Below, piece by piece: positions 1-8,067 of a DNA stretch of 64,000 nt (its first letter is position 1; each line of letters begins with the position of its first letter). The stretch covers positions 2,604,001 to 2,668,000 of the forward strand of contig NZ_CP170094.1 in NCBI RefSeq assembly GCF_042180575.1, written 5' to 3'. Below the pieces are notes generated by a model. It was not told the origin of the DNA. It did not search any database and saw only the letters and a program-made list of their open reading frames with translations. Source of the DNA: Bernardetia sp042180575 (GTDB taxonomy: Bacteria; Bacteroidota; Bacteroidia; Cytophagales; Bernardetiaceae). A program made the translations under genes and the position numbers.

Positions 1-158
1 GCAGAACTAACCTCTACTTTTACTAATGGATATTCTTTTCCGTCTTCCCAAGTAATAGTATCTTTTGTTAAGATAGTAGAGCGAGTTAAGAATTTATAAT
101 CACTTGAAGTATCTAAAAATACTACTTCACGATAATCTGGGTGAATTTCTTTTTTCAT
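1..158 (-). CDS. rpmE2: 50S ribosomal protein L31 type B (partial)
   Basis: Only the first 52 codons lie in the window; the rest runs off the left edge. Translation from the ATG at 158 begins MKKEIHPDYREVVFLDTSSD and continues with the F-L-T-R-S-T and W-E-D-G-K-E-Y-P-L segments typical of type B L31, a protein of the large ribosomal subunit. The visible part lacks the CxxC zinc motif of type A L31, which fits the zinc-independent form. It is transcribed to the left, away from the aminotransferase gene. The family call is firm; the C-terminus cannot be seen. Confidence 0.93.
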   Translation of the reverse strand, partial: MKKEIHPDYREVVFLDTSSDYKFLTRSTILTKDTITWEDGKEYPLVKVEVSS

Positions 159-415
159 TGTATAAACAGTTTAATGTAAGAGGATTGCGCCACTTACCCT
201 ATAAATTTAATTTAAAGTCCTAATAGCATTTGTAAAAATACAAATATCTAAAAAACGAACTGCAAAATTAAGCATTTTATCTCAAATTACAAGAATTAAA
301 AGGGCTTTAATTCAAGAGATTATGAAAATAATTTTAATTTACCTCATTTCAGTTGCCAACTTCAATCCTTCTTTATTTCTTAGTTCCTATTTCTCAATAT
401 CTAATTCCTAACTCC

Positions 416-1498
416 TTACTTCCCATATTCCATCAAAAAATCAGCTACTTGTTCGATAAGTTCTTTTGAGTGCGTCGGAAAATTAGCAATTCTGATTTGA
501 GAGTCTTTAAAACTTCCATAACCTTTTCCTATAATTACTCCTTTCTTTTCTAAAAAAGAAACTACATCAGAAGAAGTTCCCTTTTCTACATTTGCTACAA
601 TAACCGTTTTCGAACGCTCTGATTTTTCTTGAATTAAAGGAGATAAAAATTCAGATTGTTCTAACGTATGATATAATAATTCAGCTTTATAATCAGTTTC
701 TCTTCGAATCATGGCAATGCCTTTTTTGTTCATTGCTTCAATTACTTTCCCTAAAACAAAAATTGCTAAAACATTAGGCGTTTCAGGTGTTTGGTTGTCT
801 TGAGCATATTTATCAAGTTCTAAAAGAGAATGATATGTACCAATACTTTTTCCTTTTGCTTTCAAAGTTTTAGCTTTATCAATCATTTTTTGATTATAAA
901 CCCAAACTCCCAAACCAGCAGGAACACCAAAACCTTTTTGTACAGAAAAATAAACCGAATCAATTACCAAAAAATCAATATTAGCATAAGGCAAGGAAGA
1001 AACAGCATCAACAACAATGAGTTTGTCTGGATTTTTTTCTTTTAGTGAAGTAATATTTTCAATAGGAAACTGAACGCCACTACTTGTTTCGTTTTGAATA
1101 ACTGCAATAAGTTCAGCAGAATTAGGAACATTAATATTTTCTACTAAAAAACCTTTTGCAAAATCAACTTCATATTTAGACGGACTAAGGTTTAATTGCT
1201 CTGCAAATTGATAGAATTTCTTTGAAAAAGAACCATTTACTAAGTGAAAACTCTCTTTTTCTACACAATTTTGAAGAATTCGTTCCCAAATTTCATTGGC
1301 AGAACCCGTAAAAGCAATAGAAAAATCAGCAGGAATTTCTAAAAGTTCTCTAAGCTGCGTAACGGTATGCTCAAAAATAGCTTTAAACTCTTTGCTACGA
1401 TGCGAAATTGCAGTTATTTTTTTTTGTAAGGCTTCTTTTATGGCTTCTTCAACTACAAAATAATTTTCGGAAGGACCAGGGGTAAGATAGATTTTCAT
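416..1498 (-). CDS. Class V PLP-dependent aminotransferase (SerC-like)
   Basis: A 360-residue fold-type I aminotransferase. The N-terminal LTPGPSE segment, the cofactor-binding Asp in VDAVSS (about residue 164) and the Schiff-base lysine in SVQKGFG (about K188) are all visible. The length suits phosphoserine aminotransferase, which makes O-phosphoserine from 3-phosphohydroxypyruvate, but alanine-glyoxylate type enzymes share these motifs, so the substrate is an inference and no symbol is given. The ATG at 1498 is only 15 bp beyond the stop codon of the upstream acyltransferase gene, so the two probably form an operon. The protein should be cytosolic. Confidence 0.82.
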   Translation of the reverse strand: MKIYLTPGPSENYFVVEEAIKEALQKKITAISHRSKEFKAIFEHTVTQLRELLEIPADFSIAFTGSANEIWERILQNCVEKESFHLVNGSFSKKFYQFAEQLNLSPSKYEVDFAKGFLVENINVPNSAELIAVIQNETSSGVQFPIENITSLKEKNPDKLIVVDAVSSLPYANIDFLVIDSVYFSVQKGFGVPAGLGVWVYNQKMIDKAKTLKAKGKSIGTYHSLLELDKYAQDNQTPETPNVLAIFVLGKVIEAMNKKGIAMIRRETDYKAELLYHTLEQSEFLSPLIQEKSERSKTVIVANVEKGTSSDVVSFLEKKGVIIGKGYGSFKDSQIRIANFPTHSKELIEQVADFLMEYGK

Positions 1499-1513
1499 AA
1501 AGTAGTTAATTTA

Positions 1514-2326
1514 TTAATTTTCCAAATACGCATTTTTCATCATTTCAAAGGTTTTTAATTTGAGCTTTTGAAGGTCTTGAATAGTCATTCCTTCAGTAGA
1601 AATAGGTTCTAAAAATTCTACTTCTACAAAACCTGCTTTTACTCTCCAACTATTCTTAGGAAGCATTTTCCGTGTATTTTTGATGACAAGTGGTGCAATC
1701 GGAGTTTGCGTTTCGATAGCTACTAAAAAAGCTCCTTCGTGAAAACGCAACATATCGTGTCCTGAATTATTCATTGTTCCTTCTGGAAAAATCATTACAT
1801 GTATTTGCTTTCTTAGTTTTTCTTTTACTTGTCTTAGACTTCGCCTTTTACTTTCCATACTACTTCTATCAACGATAACACCAATATATTTGAATATTAA
1901 ACCAAAGACTGGCATTTTCAAGATTTCAATCTTACCTAAAGCTCTAAACTGATTGGGAATAGCAAGTGTAATGGCAGGAGAATCCAAAAAAGAATTGTGA
2001 TTAGCTACAAAAATATAAGGCTGGTCTTTCTGAAGTAGTTTTTTGTTCTTGATTTTATAAATAATTCCACTCAAAAGGCTAAAACTAAAACCCCAAAATT
2101 TCATAATCTTGAAGGCAAAAGTTCCACCTCTTTTTTCGTTGATAAGAATAGGAAGTATGATAAAAGGCGCACAAACAACCATAATCCAAAAGAAATTGAA
2201 GAATGTCCACATAGAGAAGGCAATCTGAAAAATTGTAGTAAATGGACGCATCAAAATCATTAATCCTCTATCTTCAATATAAAGCAAAAAGGAATTTCTT
2301 AATTCATATAATTTTTCCTGTATCAT
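1514..2326 (-). CDS. plsC: 1-acyl-sn-glycerol-3-phosphate acyltransferase
   Basis: A 270-residue PlsC-family enzyme, expected to acylate lysophosphatidic acid to phosphatidic acid at the inner membrane. Hydrophobic stretches cover roughly residues 35-60 and 75-90. The catalytic H(X4)D motif is NHNSFLD (H110, D115), and the substrate-binding FPEGT block is at about residues 180-184. It starts at the ATG at 2326 and is followed closely by the aminotransferase gene, so co-transcription is likely. Related LPLAT proteins such as ornithine-lipid acyltransferases share the motifs, so the exact acceptor is not proven. Confidence 0.88.
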   Translation of the reverse strand: MIQEKLYELRNSFLLYIEDRGLMILMRPFTTIFQIAFSMWTFFNFFWIMVVCAPFIILPILINEKRGGTFAFKIMKFWGFSFSLLSGIIYKIKNKKLLQKDQPYIFVANHNSFLDSPAITLAIPNQFRALGKIEILKMPVFGLIFKYIGVIVDRSSMESKRRSLRQVKEKLRKQIHVMIFPEGTMNNSGHDMLRFHEGAFLVAIETQTPIAPLVIKNTRKMLPKNSWRVKAGFVEVEFLEPISTEGMTIQDLQKLKLKTFEMMKNAYLEN

Positions 2327-2689
2327 AGTTTTAAAGAGGTCGTTTGTTTAGAAAGCCAAAAAATAAAAGAGAAAATTTTGTGTCTTTAGTTTGCAGATAT
2401 AATAACGCAAAAGCTATCAAAAAATTCAATAAAAAATAGAATAATTGCAAATATAAGCACAAATATAAAGAAGAGTTTGAGAATACAGATTTTTATTATC
2501 TAACCAAAGCATTCTATTTTTCTAATCCCAACAAAAAGACTTGAAATAACGAATAAATACTCTTTTTGATTAAATTTGTACCATCAAGGCATATTATTTT
2601 CTCTATTATTTTTATTCTTTTTTTGAAAGCAGAATGTAGTGAAAATTATATTCATTTTTGTATTTTAATTAATCAACCATTTTAATTCT
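2327..2689. other. Intergenic region between divergent genes
   Basis: These 363 bases are very AT-rich and lie between plsC (leftward) and a secreted hypothetical protein (rightward). I see no gene or repeat. TAAATTTG at 2571-2578 matches the Bacteroidota -7 consensus and could serve the rightward gene, but there is no clear -33 TTG at the usual distance. Confidence 0.4.
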
Positions 2690-3274
2690 ATGAAAATTCC
2701 CCAGTTTTTTTTGTCTTTGTGTTTTGTTTTTATTCTGTCTAGTTCATTGCTTTTTGCTCAAGAAGCTAAACAAGATAGTGTTTTAGACACACTATTATCA
2801 ACCATAGACCCTTATAATTTTGAAGCGCAGTTTGAATATCAAGGTTCTAATTATAAATATTCTGTTTCTGAAAAAGGAGATGATTGGTATAGTTTAGTGA
2901 TTTGGCGAAAAAATACCCTTTTAGAAGGTGAAGCCAAAATGATGGAAGTTTATTCTACTCATATTATGATTGAAGATGATTTGAGTAATACAAATAATAA
3001 AAATGCTCGTGTTCGTATTCGTTATGCAGAAAAACAAGGTTATGTTTGGAAGCCTTATGAACACGATTTTATGCAAGTACTATTTTTATTTGATACTGAA
3101 AAAATAAATTATGCCCCTTTTGGTGAGAAAATGATAGACCGAAGCAAACATAGCAGCATTCCGAATGAAAAATTAGTTGTTAGTTTTGATAAAGAGACCT
3201 TTACGCTTGGAGATGCTGTCAAAATGAGTATAGAATTTTTTATTATGAAATATCCGAAGCTATTTTATATGTAG
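2690..3274 (+). CDS. Secreted protein of unknown function
   Basis: A 194-residue protein that I do not recognise. Residues 1-23 form a good signal peptide (a Lys, then a hydrophobic run ending LLFAQ), so it should be exported. The mature part is mixed alpha/beta with many aromatic and charged residues, no cysteine and no obvious catalytic motif. A perfect hairpin just downstream (3297-3326) probably terminates it, so it looks monocistronic. Codon use and composition match the neighbours. Confidence 0.75.
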   Translation: MKIPQFFLSLCFVFILSSSLLFAQEAKQDSVLDTLLSTIDPYNFEAQFEYQGSNYKYSVSEKGDDWYSLVIWRKNTLLEGEAKMMEVYSTHIMIEDDLSNTNNKNARVRIRYAEKQGYVWKPYEHDFMQVLFLFDTEKINYAPFGEKMIDRSKHSSIPNEKLVVSFDKETFTLGDAVKMSIEFFIMKYPKLFYM

Positions 3275-3296
3275 AATAATAAAATTTAGACACAAA

Positions 3297-3326
3297 AAAA
3301 CCATACAATAAAAATTGTATGGTTTT
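3297..3326. terminator. Bidirectional hairpin terminator
   Basis: A 13-bp perfect inverted repeat, AAAACCATACAAT with its complement, around a 4-nt A loop. It has A-rich sequence on the left and T-rich sequence on the right, so it can terminate the rightward secreted-protein gene and the leftward tRNA transcript that converge here. Confidence 0.8.
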
Positions 3327-3337
3327 AAAATCAAATG

Positions 3338-3410
3338 TGATCCCGCTGGGGTTCGAACCCAGGACCCCAACATTAAAAGTGTTGTGCTCTACCAGCTGAG
3401 CTACGGAATC
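3338..3410 (-). tRNA. tRNA-Lys (TTT)
   Basis: A 73-nt cloverleaf. The acceptor GATTCCG pairs with CGGGATC (one T-G pair), the D arm is GCTCAGCTGGTAGAGC, the anticodon loop CTTTTAA carries TTT, and the T arm contains GGTTCGAACCC. The discriminator is A and CCA is not encoded. It is the last of three tRNAs read leftward and is identical to the copy at 3577-3649. Confidence 0.96.
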
Positions 3411-3446
3411 AAAACAAATATTAACTTAATTACTATATTTTTAGCG

Positions 3447-3529
3447 TGCTCACGGAGCGATTCGAACGCTCACACACATAGTGCACCACCCCCTCAAGAT
3501 GGCGTGTCTACCAATTCCACCACGTGAGC
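3447..3529 (-). tRNA. tRNA-Leu (GAG)
   Basis: An 83-nt class II tRNA. The acceptor GCTCACG pairs perfectly with CGTGAGC. The anticodon stem CCATC/GGTGG encloses the loop TTGAGGG, giving anticodon GAG. A long variable arm and a T arm with GTTCGAATC follow. CCA is not encoded. It lies between two identical tRNA-Lys genes and is probably in the same transcript. Confidence 0.95.
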
Positions 3530-3576
3530 AAAACGTAATTCTATTTTTGAATAAAATTATGTTTTACAAGTATAAG

Positions 3577-3649
3577 TGATCCCGCTGGGGTTCGAACCCA
3601 GGACCCCAACATTAAAAGTGTTGTGCTCTACCAGCTGAGCTACGGAATC
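3577..3649 (-). tRNA. tRNA-Lys (TTT), second copy
   Basis: Identical in all 73 nt to the tRNA-Lys at 3338-3410, with anticodon TTT and no encoded CCA. It is the first tRNA of the leftward Lys-Leu-Lys cluster, about 210 nt downstream of a strong promoter match at 3868-3899. Confidence 0.96.
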
Positions 3650-3841
3650 AAGTTTTGATAAATTTTGATACAAATTTTAGAAAATCTTTATTTTTAATCT
3701 GTCATTTGAGAAACAACAGCTTGAAATTATAAATAGTTCAAAATATCTTCAAACTATTTTTAAACTGATTTATTTCAACTTATATTTGTTCCTAAATCAT
3801 TCCAAATCATTTAAAAAACTACTCAAAATTCAATAAAAAAT

Positions 3842-3857
3842 GAGGGGCGTTTCCCTC
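3842..3857. other. Small stem-loop in the tRNA leader
   Basis: GAGGG and CCCTC pair around a 6-nt loop. On the minus strand this lies immediately downstream of the predicted start of the tRNA transcript, so it would form at the 5' end of the precursor. Confidence 0.4.
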
Positions 3858-3867
3858 AAATGCGTTG

Positions 3868-3899
3868 CAAAGGTAATACAATAATTTTATGATGCAAAA
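3868..3899 (-). promoter_or_regulatory. Bacteroidota-type promoter for the tRNA cluster
   Basis: Read leftward this is TTTTG, a 19-bp spacer, then TACCTTTG, a full match to the Bacteroidota housekeeping consensus (TTTG at -33, TAnnTTTG at -7). It overlaps the first codons of the rightward SH3/TPR gene at 3889, so the two transcription units overlap head to head. It points at the three tRNA genes. Confidence 0.65.
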
Positions 3900-4659
3900 C
3901 AATATTACAAAAAAAAGTAAAAGTATTCGATTTTTCTATAAAGGCATTTTTGTTTTTTGTCTTTTAGTAGGATTTATTGGTATTTCTTTTAGAAGTCAAG
4001 CTCAAAATGAAAATTTACTCAAACAGGGTGACTCTTTGTTTAGTTCTGGGCGTTATGTAGAGGCTCTTTCTATCTACGAACATCTCTTAAATAAACGAAA
4101 AGAGTTTAGTCCTCAAATGCTTTTGAGAATGGCTTTTGTAGAAGAAAGTAAAAATAATTATCCTCAAGCTCTTTATTATCTCAATCTTCATTACAGAGTT
4201 AGTCCTGACAAACAAGTTCTTCACAAATTGGAAGAGCTTGCTCAAACACATCAATTAGAAGGCTATCAATATACAGACAAAACCTATTTTTTGTCGTTGT
4301 ATGATTCGTATCGTTGGTATATTATTTCATTTTTTGGAATTATTATTCTTCTGATGGCTATTTGGTTGATTAGTAGAGTGCGACAAGAAAGACCTATTGT
4401 ACCTCCATTAGTTATTGGTTTTTCTGTTGTTGTTGTACTGCTTTTACTTCATAATTTTGCTACACAGCGTACTTTAGGGATTATTCAGAATGATTATACT
4501 ACTTTTGTAGAAACTCCATCGGCTGCTTCTCCTGTTTTGAAGGTGGTCAAGAAAGGAAATCGTTATCAAATTTTGGATAAAAAAGATTCTTGGTATAAGG
4601 TAACAATAGACAATCAAACTGGTTATGTACGTTTGCATAATACATTAGTTGTTCAGTAA
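3889..4659 (+). CDS. TPR and SH3-domain membrane protein (BatE-like)
   Basis: A 256-residue protein. An N-terminal signal or anchor segment (about residues 17-37) is followed by TPR-like helices (about 45-120, including LLKQGDSLFSSGRYVEALSIY). Two transmembrane helices lie at about 143-163 and 170-190. A C-terminal bacterial SH3 domain covers about 200-256 (KVVKKGNRYQILDKKDSWYKV, then GYVRL). The arrangement resembles BatE of Bacteroidota aerotolerance operons, but no other bat genes are nearby, so only the architecture is claimed. ATG codons at 3889 and 3892 are both possible starts. Confidence 0.8.
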   Translation: MMQNNITKKSKSIRFFYKGIFVFCLLVGFIGISFRSQAQNENLLKQGDSLFSSGRYVEALSIYEHLLNKRKEFSPQMLLRMAFVEESKNNYPQALYYLNLHYRVSPDKQVLHKLEELAQTHQLEGYQYTDKTYFLSLYDSYRWYIISFFGIIILLMAIWLISRVRQERPIVPPLVIGFSVVVVLLLLHNFATQRTLGIIQNDYTTFVETPSAASPVLKVVKKGNRYQILDKKDSWYKVTIDNQTGYVRLHNTLVVQ

Positions 4660-4707
4660 AACAATGAATTAAATACAATTAAAAATCACATCATTAATTA
4701 AAAGTAA

Positions 4708-5244
4708 ATGATAACTATCATCTCTGGAACAAATAGAAAAGACTCTGTAACTTATCAAATGGCTCTTTTATACCAAAGAAAACTCAAAGAAAAAGGAGTT
4801 CATGCTGCTATAATTGACCTCAAAGAACTTCCTCATGATTTTGTATTTTCGGCTCTTTACGAAAATATAGGAAAAAGTGAAGGCTTTAATAGACTTATTT
4901 CGCCTCTAAAAGATTCTACCAAATTAATCGTTGTTACTCCAGAATACAATGGCTCGTTTCCGGGGGTTATCAAATCATTTTTGGATGGATTAGAATTTCC
5001 AAACGGAGTAAAAGATAAAATGGTCGCTTTGGTAGGACTTTCTTCGGGTTCGCAGGGAGCTGTTTTGGCAACCAGTCATCTGTCTGATATTTTTGGTTAT
5101 TTGGGAGCAACTGTTTTGGCTTTGCGTGCCAGAATGCCATTTATTGACAAACACTTTAAAAATGGAGAAATCATCAATGACAATGAATATGCAAAGTATA
5201 ATGATTTGATAGATTTACAGATTGCTAATATTCTTGCTTTTTAA
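4708..5244 (+). CDS. NAD(P)H-dependent FMN reductase
   Basis: A 178-residue flavodoxin-fold protein of the NADPH-dependent FMN reductase/azoreductase family. The phosphate-binding loop ISGTNRKDS lies at residues 4-12. The characteristic VVTPEYNGSFPGVIKSFLDG block (residues about 75-94) binds the flavin ring, and LSSGSQG follows at about 110. It probably reduces flavin or quinone-like substrates in the cytosol. It lies 48 bp after the SH3/TPR gene on the same strand. The physiological substrate is not shown. Confidence 0.85.
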   Translation: MITIISGTNRKDSVTYQMALLYQRKLKEKGVHAAIIDLKELPHDFVFSALYENIGKSEGFNRLISPLKDSTKLIVVTPEYNGSFPGVIKSFLDGLEFPNGVKDKMVALVGLSSGSQGAVLATSHLSDIFGYLGATVLALRARMPFIDKHFKNGEIINDNEYAKYNDLIDLQIANILAF

Positions 5245-5330
5245 AATAATAAAATAAGGTATAACAGGCTTCTAATCTATTGATATAATTTGATTTTTTC
5301 GAACAGGCTAGGAAGTCTGTTACACATTTT

Positions 5331-6128
5331 ATGCTTATGCAAAAATTACCTTCAAAATTAGTATTTTCTCTTCTTGGTAGCTTTTTGATGTTTTTTATCT
5401 GTACAAACTTATCATTTGGGCAAATGATAAAAGTAAAAAAACACAAAACTATTTCTCATTGGCAGCATCGGTTTACACTTGCTTTAGGTGTGGGTAATGA
5501 GCTAGGTGCTGGTTCTTTGGGTTATGCTGCTATGTACGGATTTGGAGATTCGCAGCGTTTGCGTATTGGTGGAGGAATCCGTCTAAATCTAGCATTGGGA
5601 GTTACTGATAGTGTTCCTTATCTTTCTAGGTCGTATAGAGATACTTTAGATAACTCGTATAGAGATTCTTTATTGGTAGAAAAACCTTTTTTGGGAAGTG
5701 CTAATTTAGGTTTTTATATAAGTTATGATATTAATGATAGGTGGGAAATTGGAGCAAGTACCGATTTGGTAGGTTTTGGTTTTGGAGGCAATAAAAATGC
5801 TTTTTTAATTAATTCCTTGACTAGAGATACGCTTTCTGTGGAAGCAGAGGTTCGTTCGCTTGTTAGTGCTTACAAAATCCGAGGAACTTTAAATAATGAA
5901 CTTTTTGTAGGTTATAAATTTAATCCTCGTTGGCGATTGCGCTTAGGTATGCAGTATCTTCTTACAGAATACCTAACCCCAAAAAAGTATTTTAATAATA
6001 ATAATGTTTTCAAAAATAGAGGTGTTTTAGGATTTATAGCAATTACGTTTACTCCTTTTGGAGATACTGTAAACTGTCCAAAATTCAAAAAAGAGAAAGT
6101 ACGTTATTTGAAGGAAGGAGAAATGTGA
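5331..6128 (+). CDS. Predicted outer-membrane beta-barrel protein
   Basis: A 265-residue protein of unknown role. Residues 1-30 look like a signal peptide (hydrophobic, ending NLSFGQ). The mature part has alternating amphipathic strands rich in Gly and aromatic residues (LRIGGGIRLNLALGV, LGFYISYDINDRWEIGAS, WRLRLGMQYLL), the pattern of a small outer-membrane barrel. Two Arg-Asp-Thr/Ser-Leu repeats near residues 103-115 may be an extracellular loop. ATG codons at 5331 and 5337 are both possible. No partner gene suggests a ligand. Confidence 0.65.
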   Translation: MLMQKLPSKLVFSLLGSFLMFFICTNLSFGQMIKVKKHKTISHWQHRFTLALGVGNELGAGSLGYAAMYGFGDSQRLRIGGGIRLNLALGVTDSVPYLSRSYRDTLDNSYRDSLLVEKPFLGSANLGFYISYDINDRWEIGASTDLVGFGFGGNKNAFLINSLTRDTLSVEAEVRSLVSAYKIRGTLNNELFVGYKFNPRWRLRLGMQYLLTEYLTPKKYFNNNNVFKNRGVLGFIAITFTPFGDTVNCPKFKKEKVRYLKEGEM

Positions 6129-6141
6129 TACATTTGTATTA

Positions 6142-6161
6142 GGACGATGCATGCATCGCCC
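6142..6161. repeat. Palindromic GATGCATGCATC intergenic element
   Basis: A 14-bp perfect palindrome CGATGCATGCATCG (6145-6158), extended on both sides by near-complementary GGA/CCC, lies between the convergent barrel and DUF4139 genes. Its GC content is far above the surroundings. It has the look of a dispersed REP-like unit, but only one copy is in this window. Confidence 0.5.
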
Positions 6162-6177
6162 CTACAATTTTTTTAAC

Positions 6178-7821
6178 TTACTTCCTTACATAAAACTGAT
6201 ACGAATACGTAATTGTTTTTGATTCTCCTTTACCAAGTTTCAATTCCCAAGTAACATCATTTACAGGATTGATAGCGTAATAATTGGGACGTTTTTTGGT
6301 TTCCCATTCTGAATCTGTTTTGAGCATTTCGCCAGTAATAGTACGACTTACTTTCAGATTTATTTCCTTATTCTTATAATTTTTCACTTCAATAGTAGCT
6401 GTTGCTGTAACCAAATCATAAACAATTTTTTTCTGTTTGATATTGGTTTCTCTTTCAGTTTCTTGTTCGTTGTCTTTTACCATAATATCTGGCGCAACTG
6501 TCAAACGAAGCATTGTTTTTGAAGTTTTGGCTGTATATTTTATCATATCTTGACTCAAAACTTGTGGGTCATTAGTCGTATTTACCGTTCCATCTTTTGT
6601 TTTTCTAGGTTGTGTAACCATTGCCGTTCCTGTTGTCCAAGGAAAATCTGTTGTGTTTTTGAGTTCTAAAGAATGATAAACATCGTTTTTTTGTTCGCTG
6701 TCTTTTTTATAGACTACATTATAACCATTGTTTTGAGCTAATTCTACTTCATAAATATGCTTATAATCAACTTCTTCATTAAAAAGTGAATACAAAGCTC
6801 GTCCACCTTTTGGAAGCGAAACCCCTTTTCTAGTATAAAAAAATAAATCTTCTTGAGATTGAGTTTCTACTTCGTCTGTATTTCCTCCACCTCCTGCTAA
6901 ATCCATGTCCATTGACTCATAACTCCCTGTACTTTGTGTCGTTATCATATTCGACATCAACATTCGCTGTCTTCCTCCATATTGTGAATTATCCGACCCA
7001 TTAAGTTGGTTCAAAAACGATTCTAAACTCTGACTAGATACAAAAGGAGAAACCAGCCTATCATACTTAAAATTTGGAACTCCAACTACTAAACTAAGTG
7101 TAGCATCTTTAATATCTTCAGCGTCGTTTACCAGTTCAGCACGCAGCACAATTTGCGCTTTTTTATCATCTTTCAAATGGACTAAATAAGATGGCAACCA
7201 ACCAATTCCACGTTGCAAATAAGCCATTTCTACATTTTCTTGTGCTGTTGATTTATCAATTTCTACTTCGATAATTCGCTGTTTCAAAAGAGGTGAATAG
7301 TCTGTATTTGGCTTTTTGGGAAAAGAAATTGATTTTATTTCATTCATCAAAACAGACATAAAACCAACTTTGGGTTTTGTTGTTTCCAAAAAAATCATTC
7401 CACTTTGTAAATTTACGTCTTGAATAATACCTACAATTTCAGTACTATTTTCTGTTCCATATTTTAAAGTAATTTCTACATTTTTTCCTTTATTTGCATA
7501 AAGCATTTCAAGTAGATTTGTTGCTTTTTTAGAGTCTGTTTCTTCTTCACTTTCATAGCTTTTTAGGCTGCTGATGGGTTTTCCGTTGGTATAAAACCAA
7601 AATGTTCCAAAAAGTGCTTGTGGCAAAGATTTGATGATAAACTTTCCTTTTTGTTCTCCCTCTTTTTCGGCTTTTAAAGTCATTGGATTAAAGAAAAAGC
7701 CAGTTCCATTTTTAAAAACGGCTACTCGTTGTCCCTTATTATTGGTTTGAGAAAATGCTGTCATGAATGTAGAGGAAATAAAGAAAAGTAAAAAACTTAG
7801 AATAATTGATTTGTGATACAT
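6178..7821 (-). CDS. DUF4139 domain protein, secreted
   Basis: A 547-residue protein with a signal peptide (residues 1-24, ending TAFSQ). The segment from about residue 200 on (YLQRGIGWLPSYLVHL, then AELVNDAEDIKDATLSLVVGVPNF) is the DUF4139 signature. It is followed by a Gly/Met-rich linker (about 270-310) and beta-rich sequence ending in a Lys/Tyr-rich tail. DUF4139 proteins are widespread in bacteria and their biochemical role is not established. The gene stands alone, convergent with the barrel gene. Confidence 0.8.
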   Translation of the reverse strand: MYHKSIILSFLLFFISSTFMTAFSQTNNKGQRVAVFKNGTGFFFNPMTLKAEKEGEQKGKFIIKSLPQALFGTFWFYTNGKPISSLKSYESEEETDSKKATNLLEMLYANKGKNVEITLKYGTENSTEIVGIIQDVNLQSGMIFLETTKPKVGFMSVLMNEIKSISFPKKPNTDYSPLLKQRIIEVEIDKSTAQENVEMAYLQRGIGWLPSYLVHLKDDKKAQIVLRAELVNDAEDIKDATLSLVVGVPNFKYDRLVSPFVSSQSLESFLNQLNGSDNSQYGGRQRMLMSNMITTQSTGSYESMDMDLAGGGGNTDEVETQSQEDLFFYTRKGVSLPKGGRALYSLFNEEVDYKHIYEVELAQNNGYNVVYKKDSEQKNDVYHSLELKNTTDFPWTTGTAMVTQPRKTKDGTVNTTNDPQVLSQDMIKYTAKTSKTMLRLTVAPDIMVKDNEQETERETNIKQKKIVYDLVTATATIEVKNYKNKEINLKVSRTITGEMLKTDSEWETKKRPNYYAINPVNDVTWELKLGKGESKTITYSYQFYVRK

Positions 7822-8067
7822 AAATAATTTTGGATTAGGTTAAAAAATAATGATTTTAAAAAAAGGATGTTTCATTGAACCAATTTACATAAAAAAAAGA
7901 TAAGGTTTTAGAGTTTTTAAGTTTTGTATCAGCTCAAATAGCTTCTAGTTAGCTTAACTAAACAAAATCAAATTTTATTTGTACTTTTAGAATCCTTTTT
8001 TAATTTTCAAAAATTAGAATAGCAACTTATTTTTTTGAGAGGCTATTTTGTGTATTCCTTAAAAAAA

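Noticed and set aside
3315..3527. 70-codon rightward frame across the tRNA cluster
   Set aside because: It is read through the antisense of tRNA-Lys and tRNA-Leu and is a chance frame.
3338..3649. A repeat array or CRISPR-like structure (two identical 73-bp units)
   Set aside because: The identical units are tRNA-Lys genes separated by a tRNA-Leu gene.
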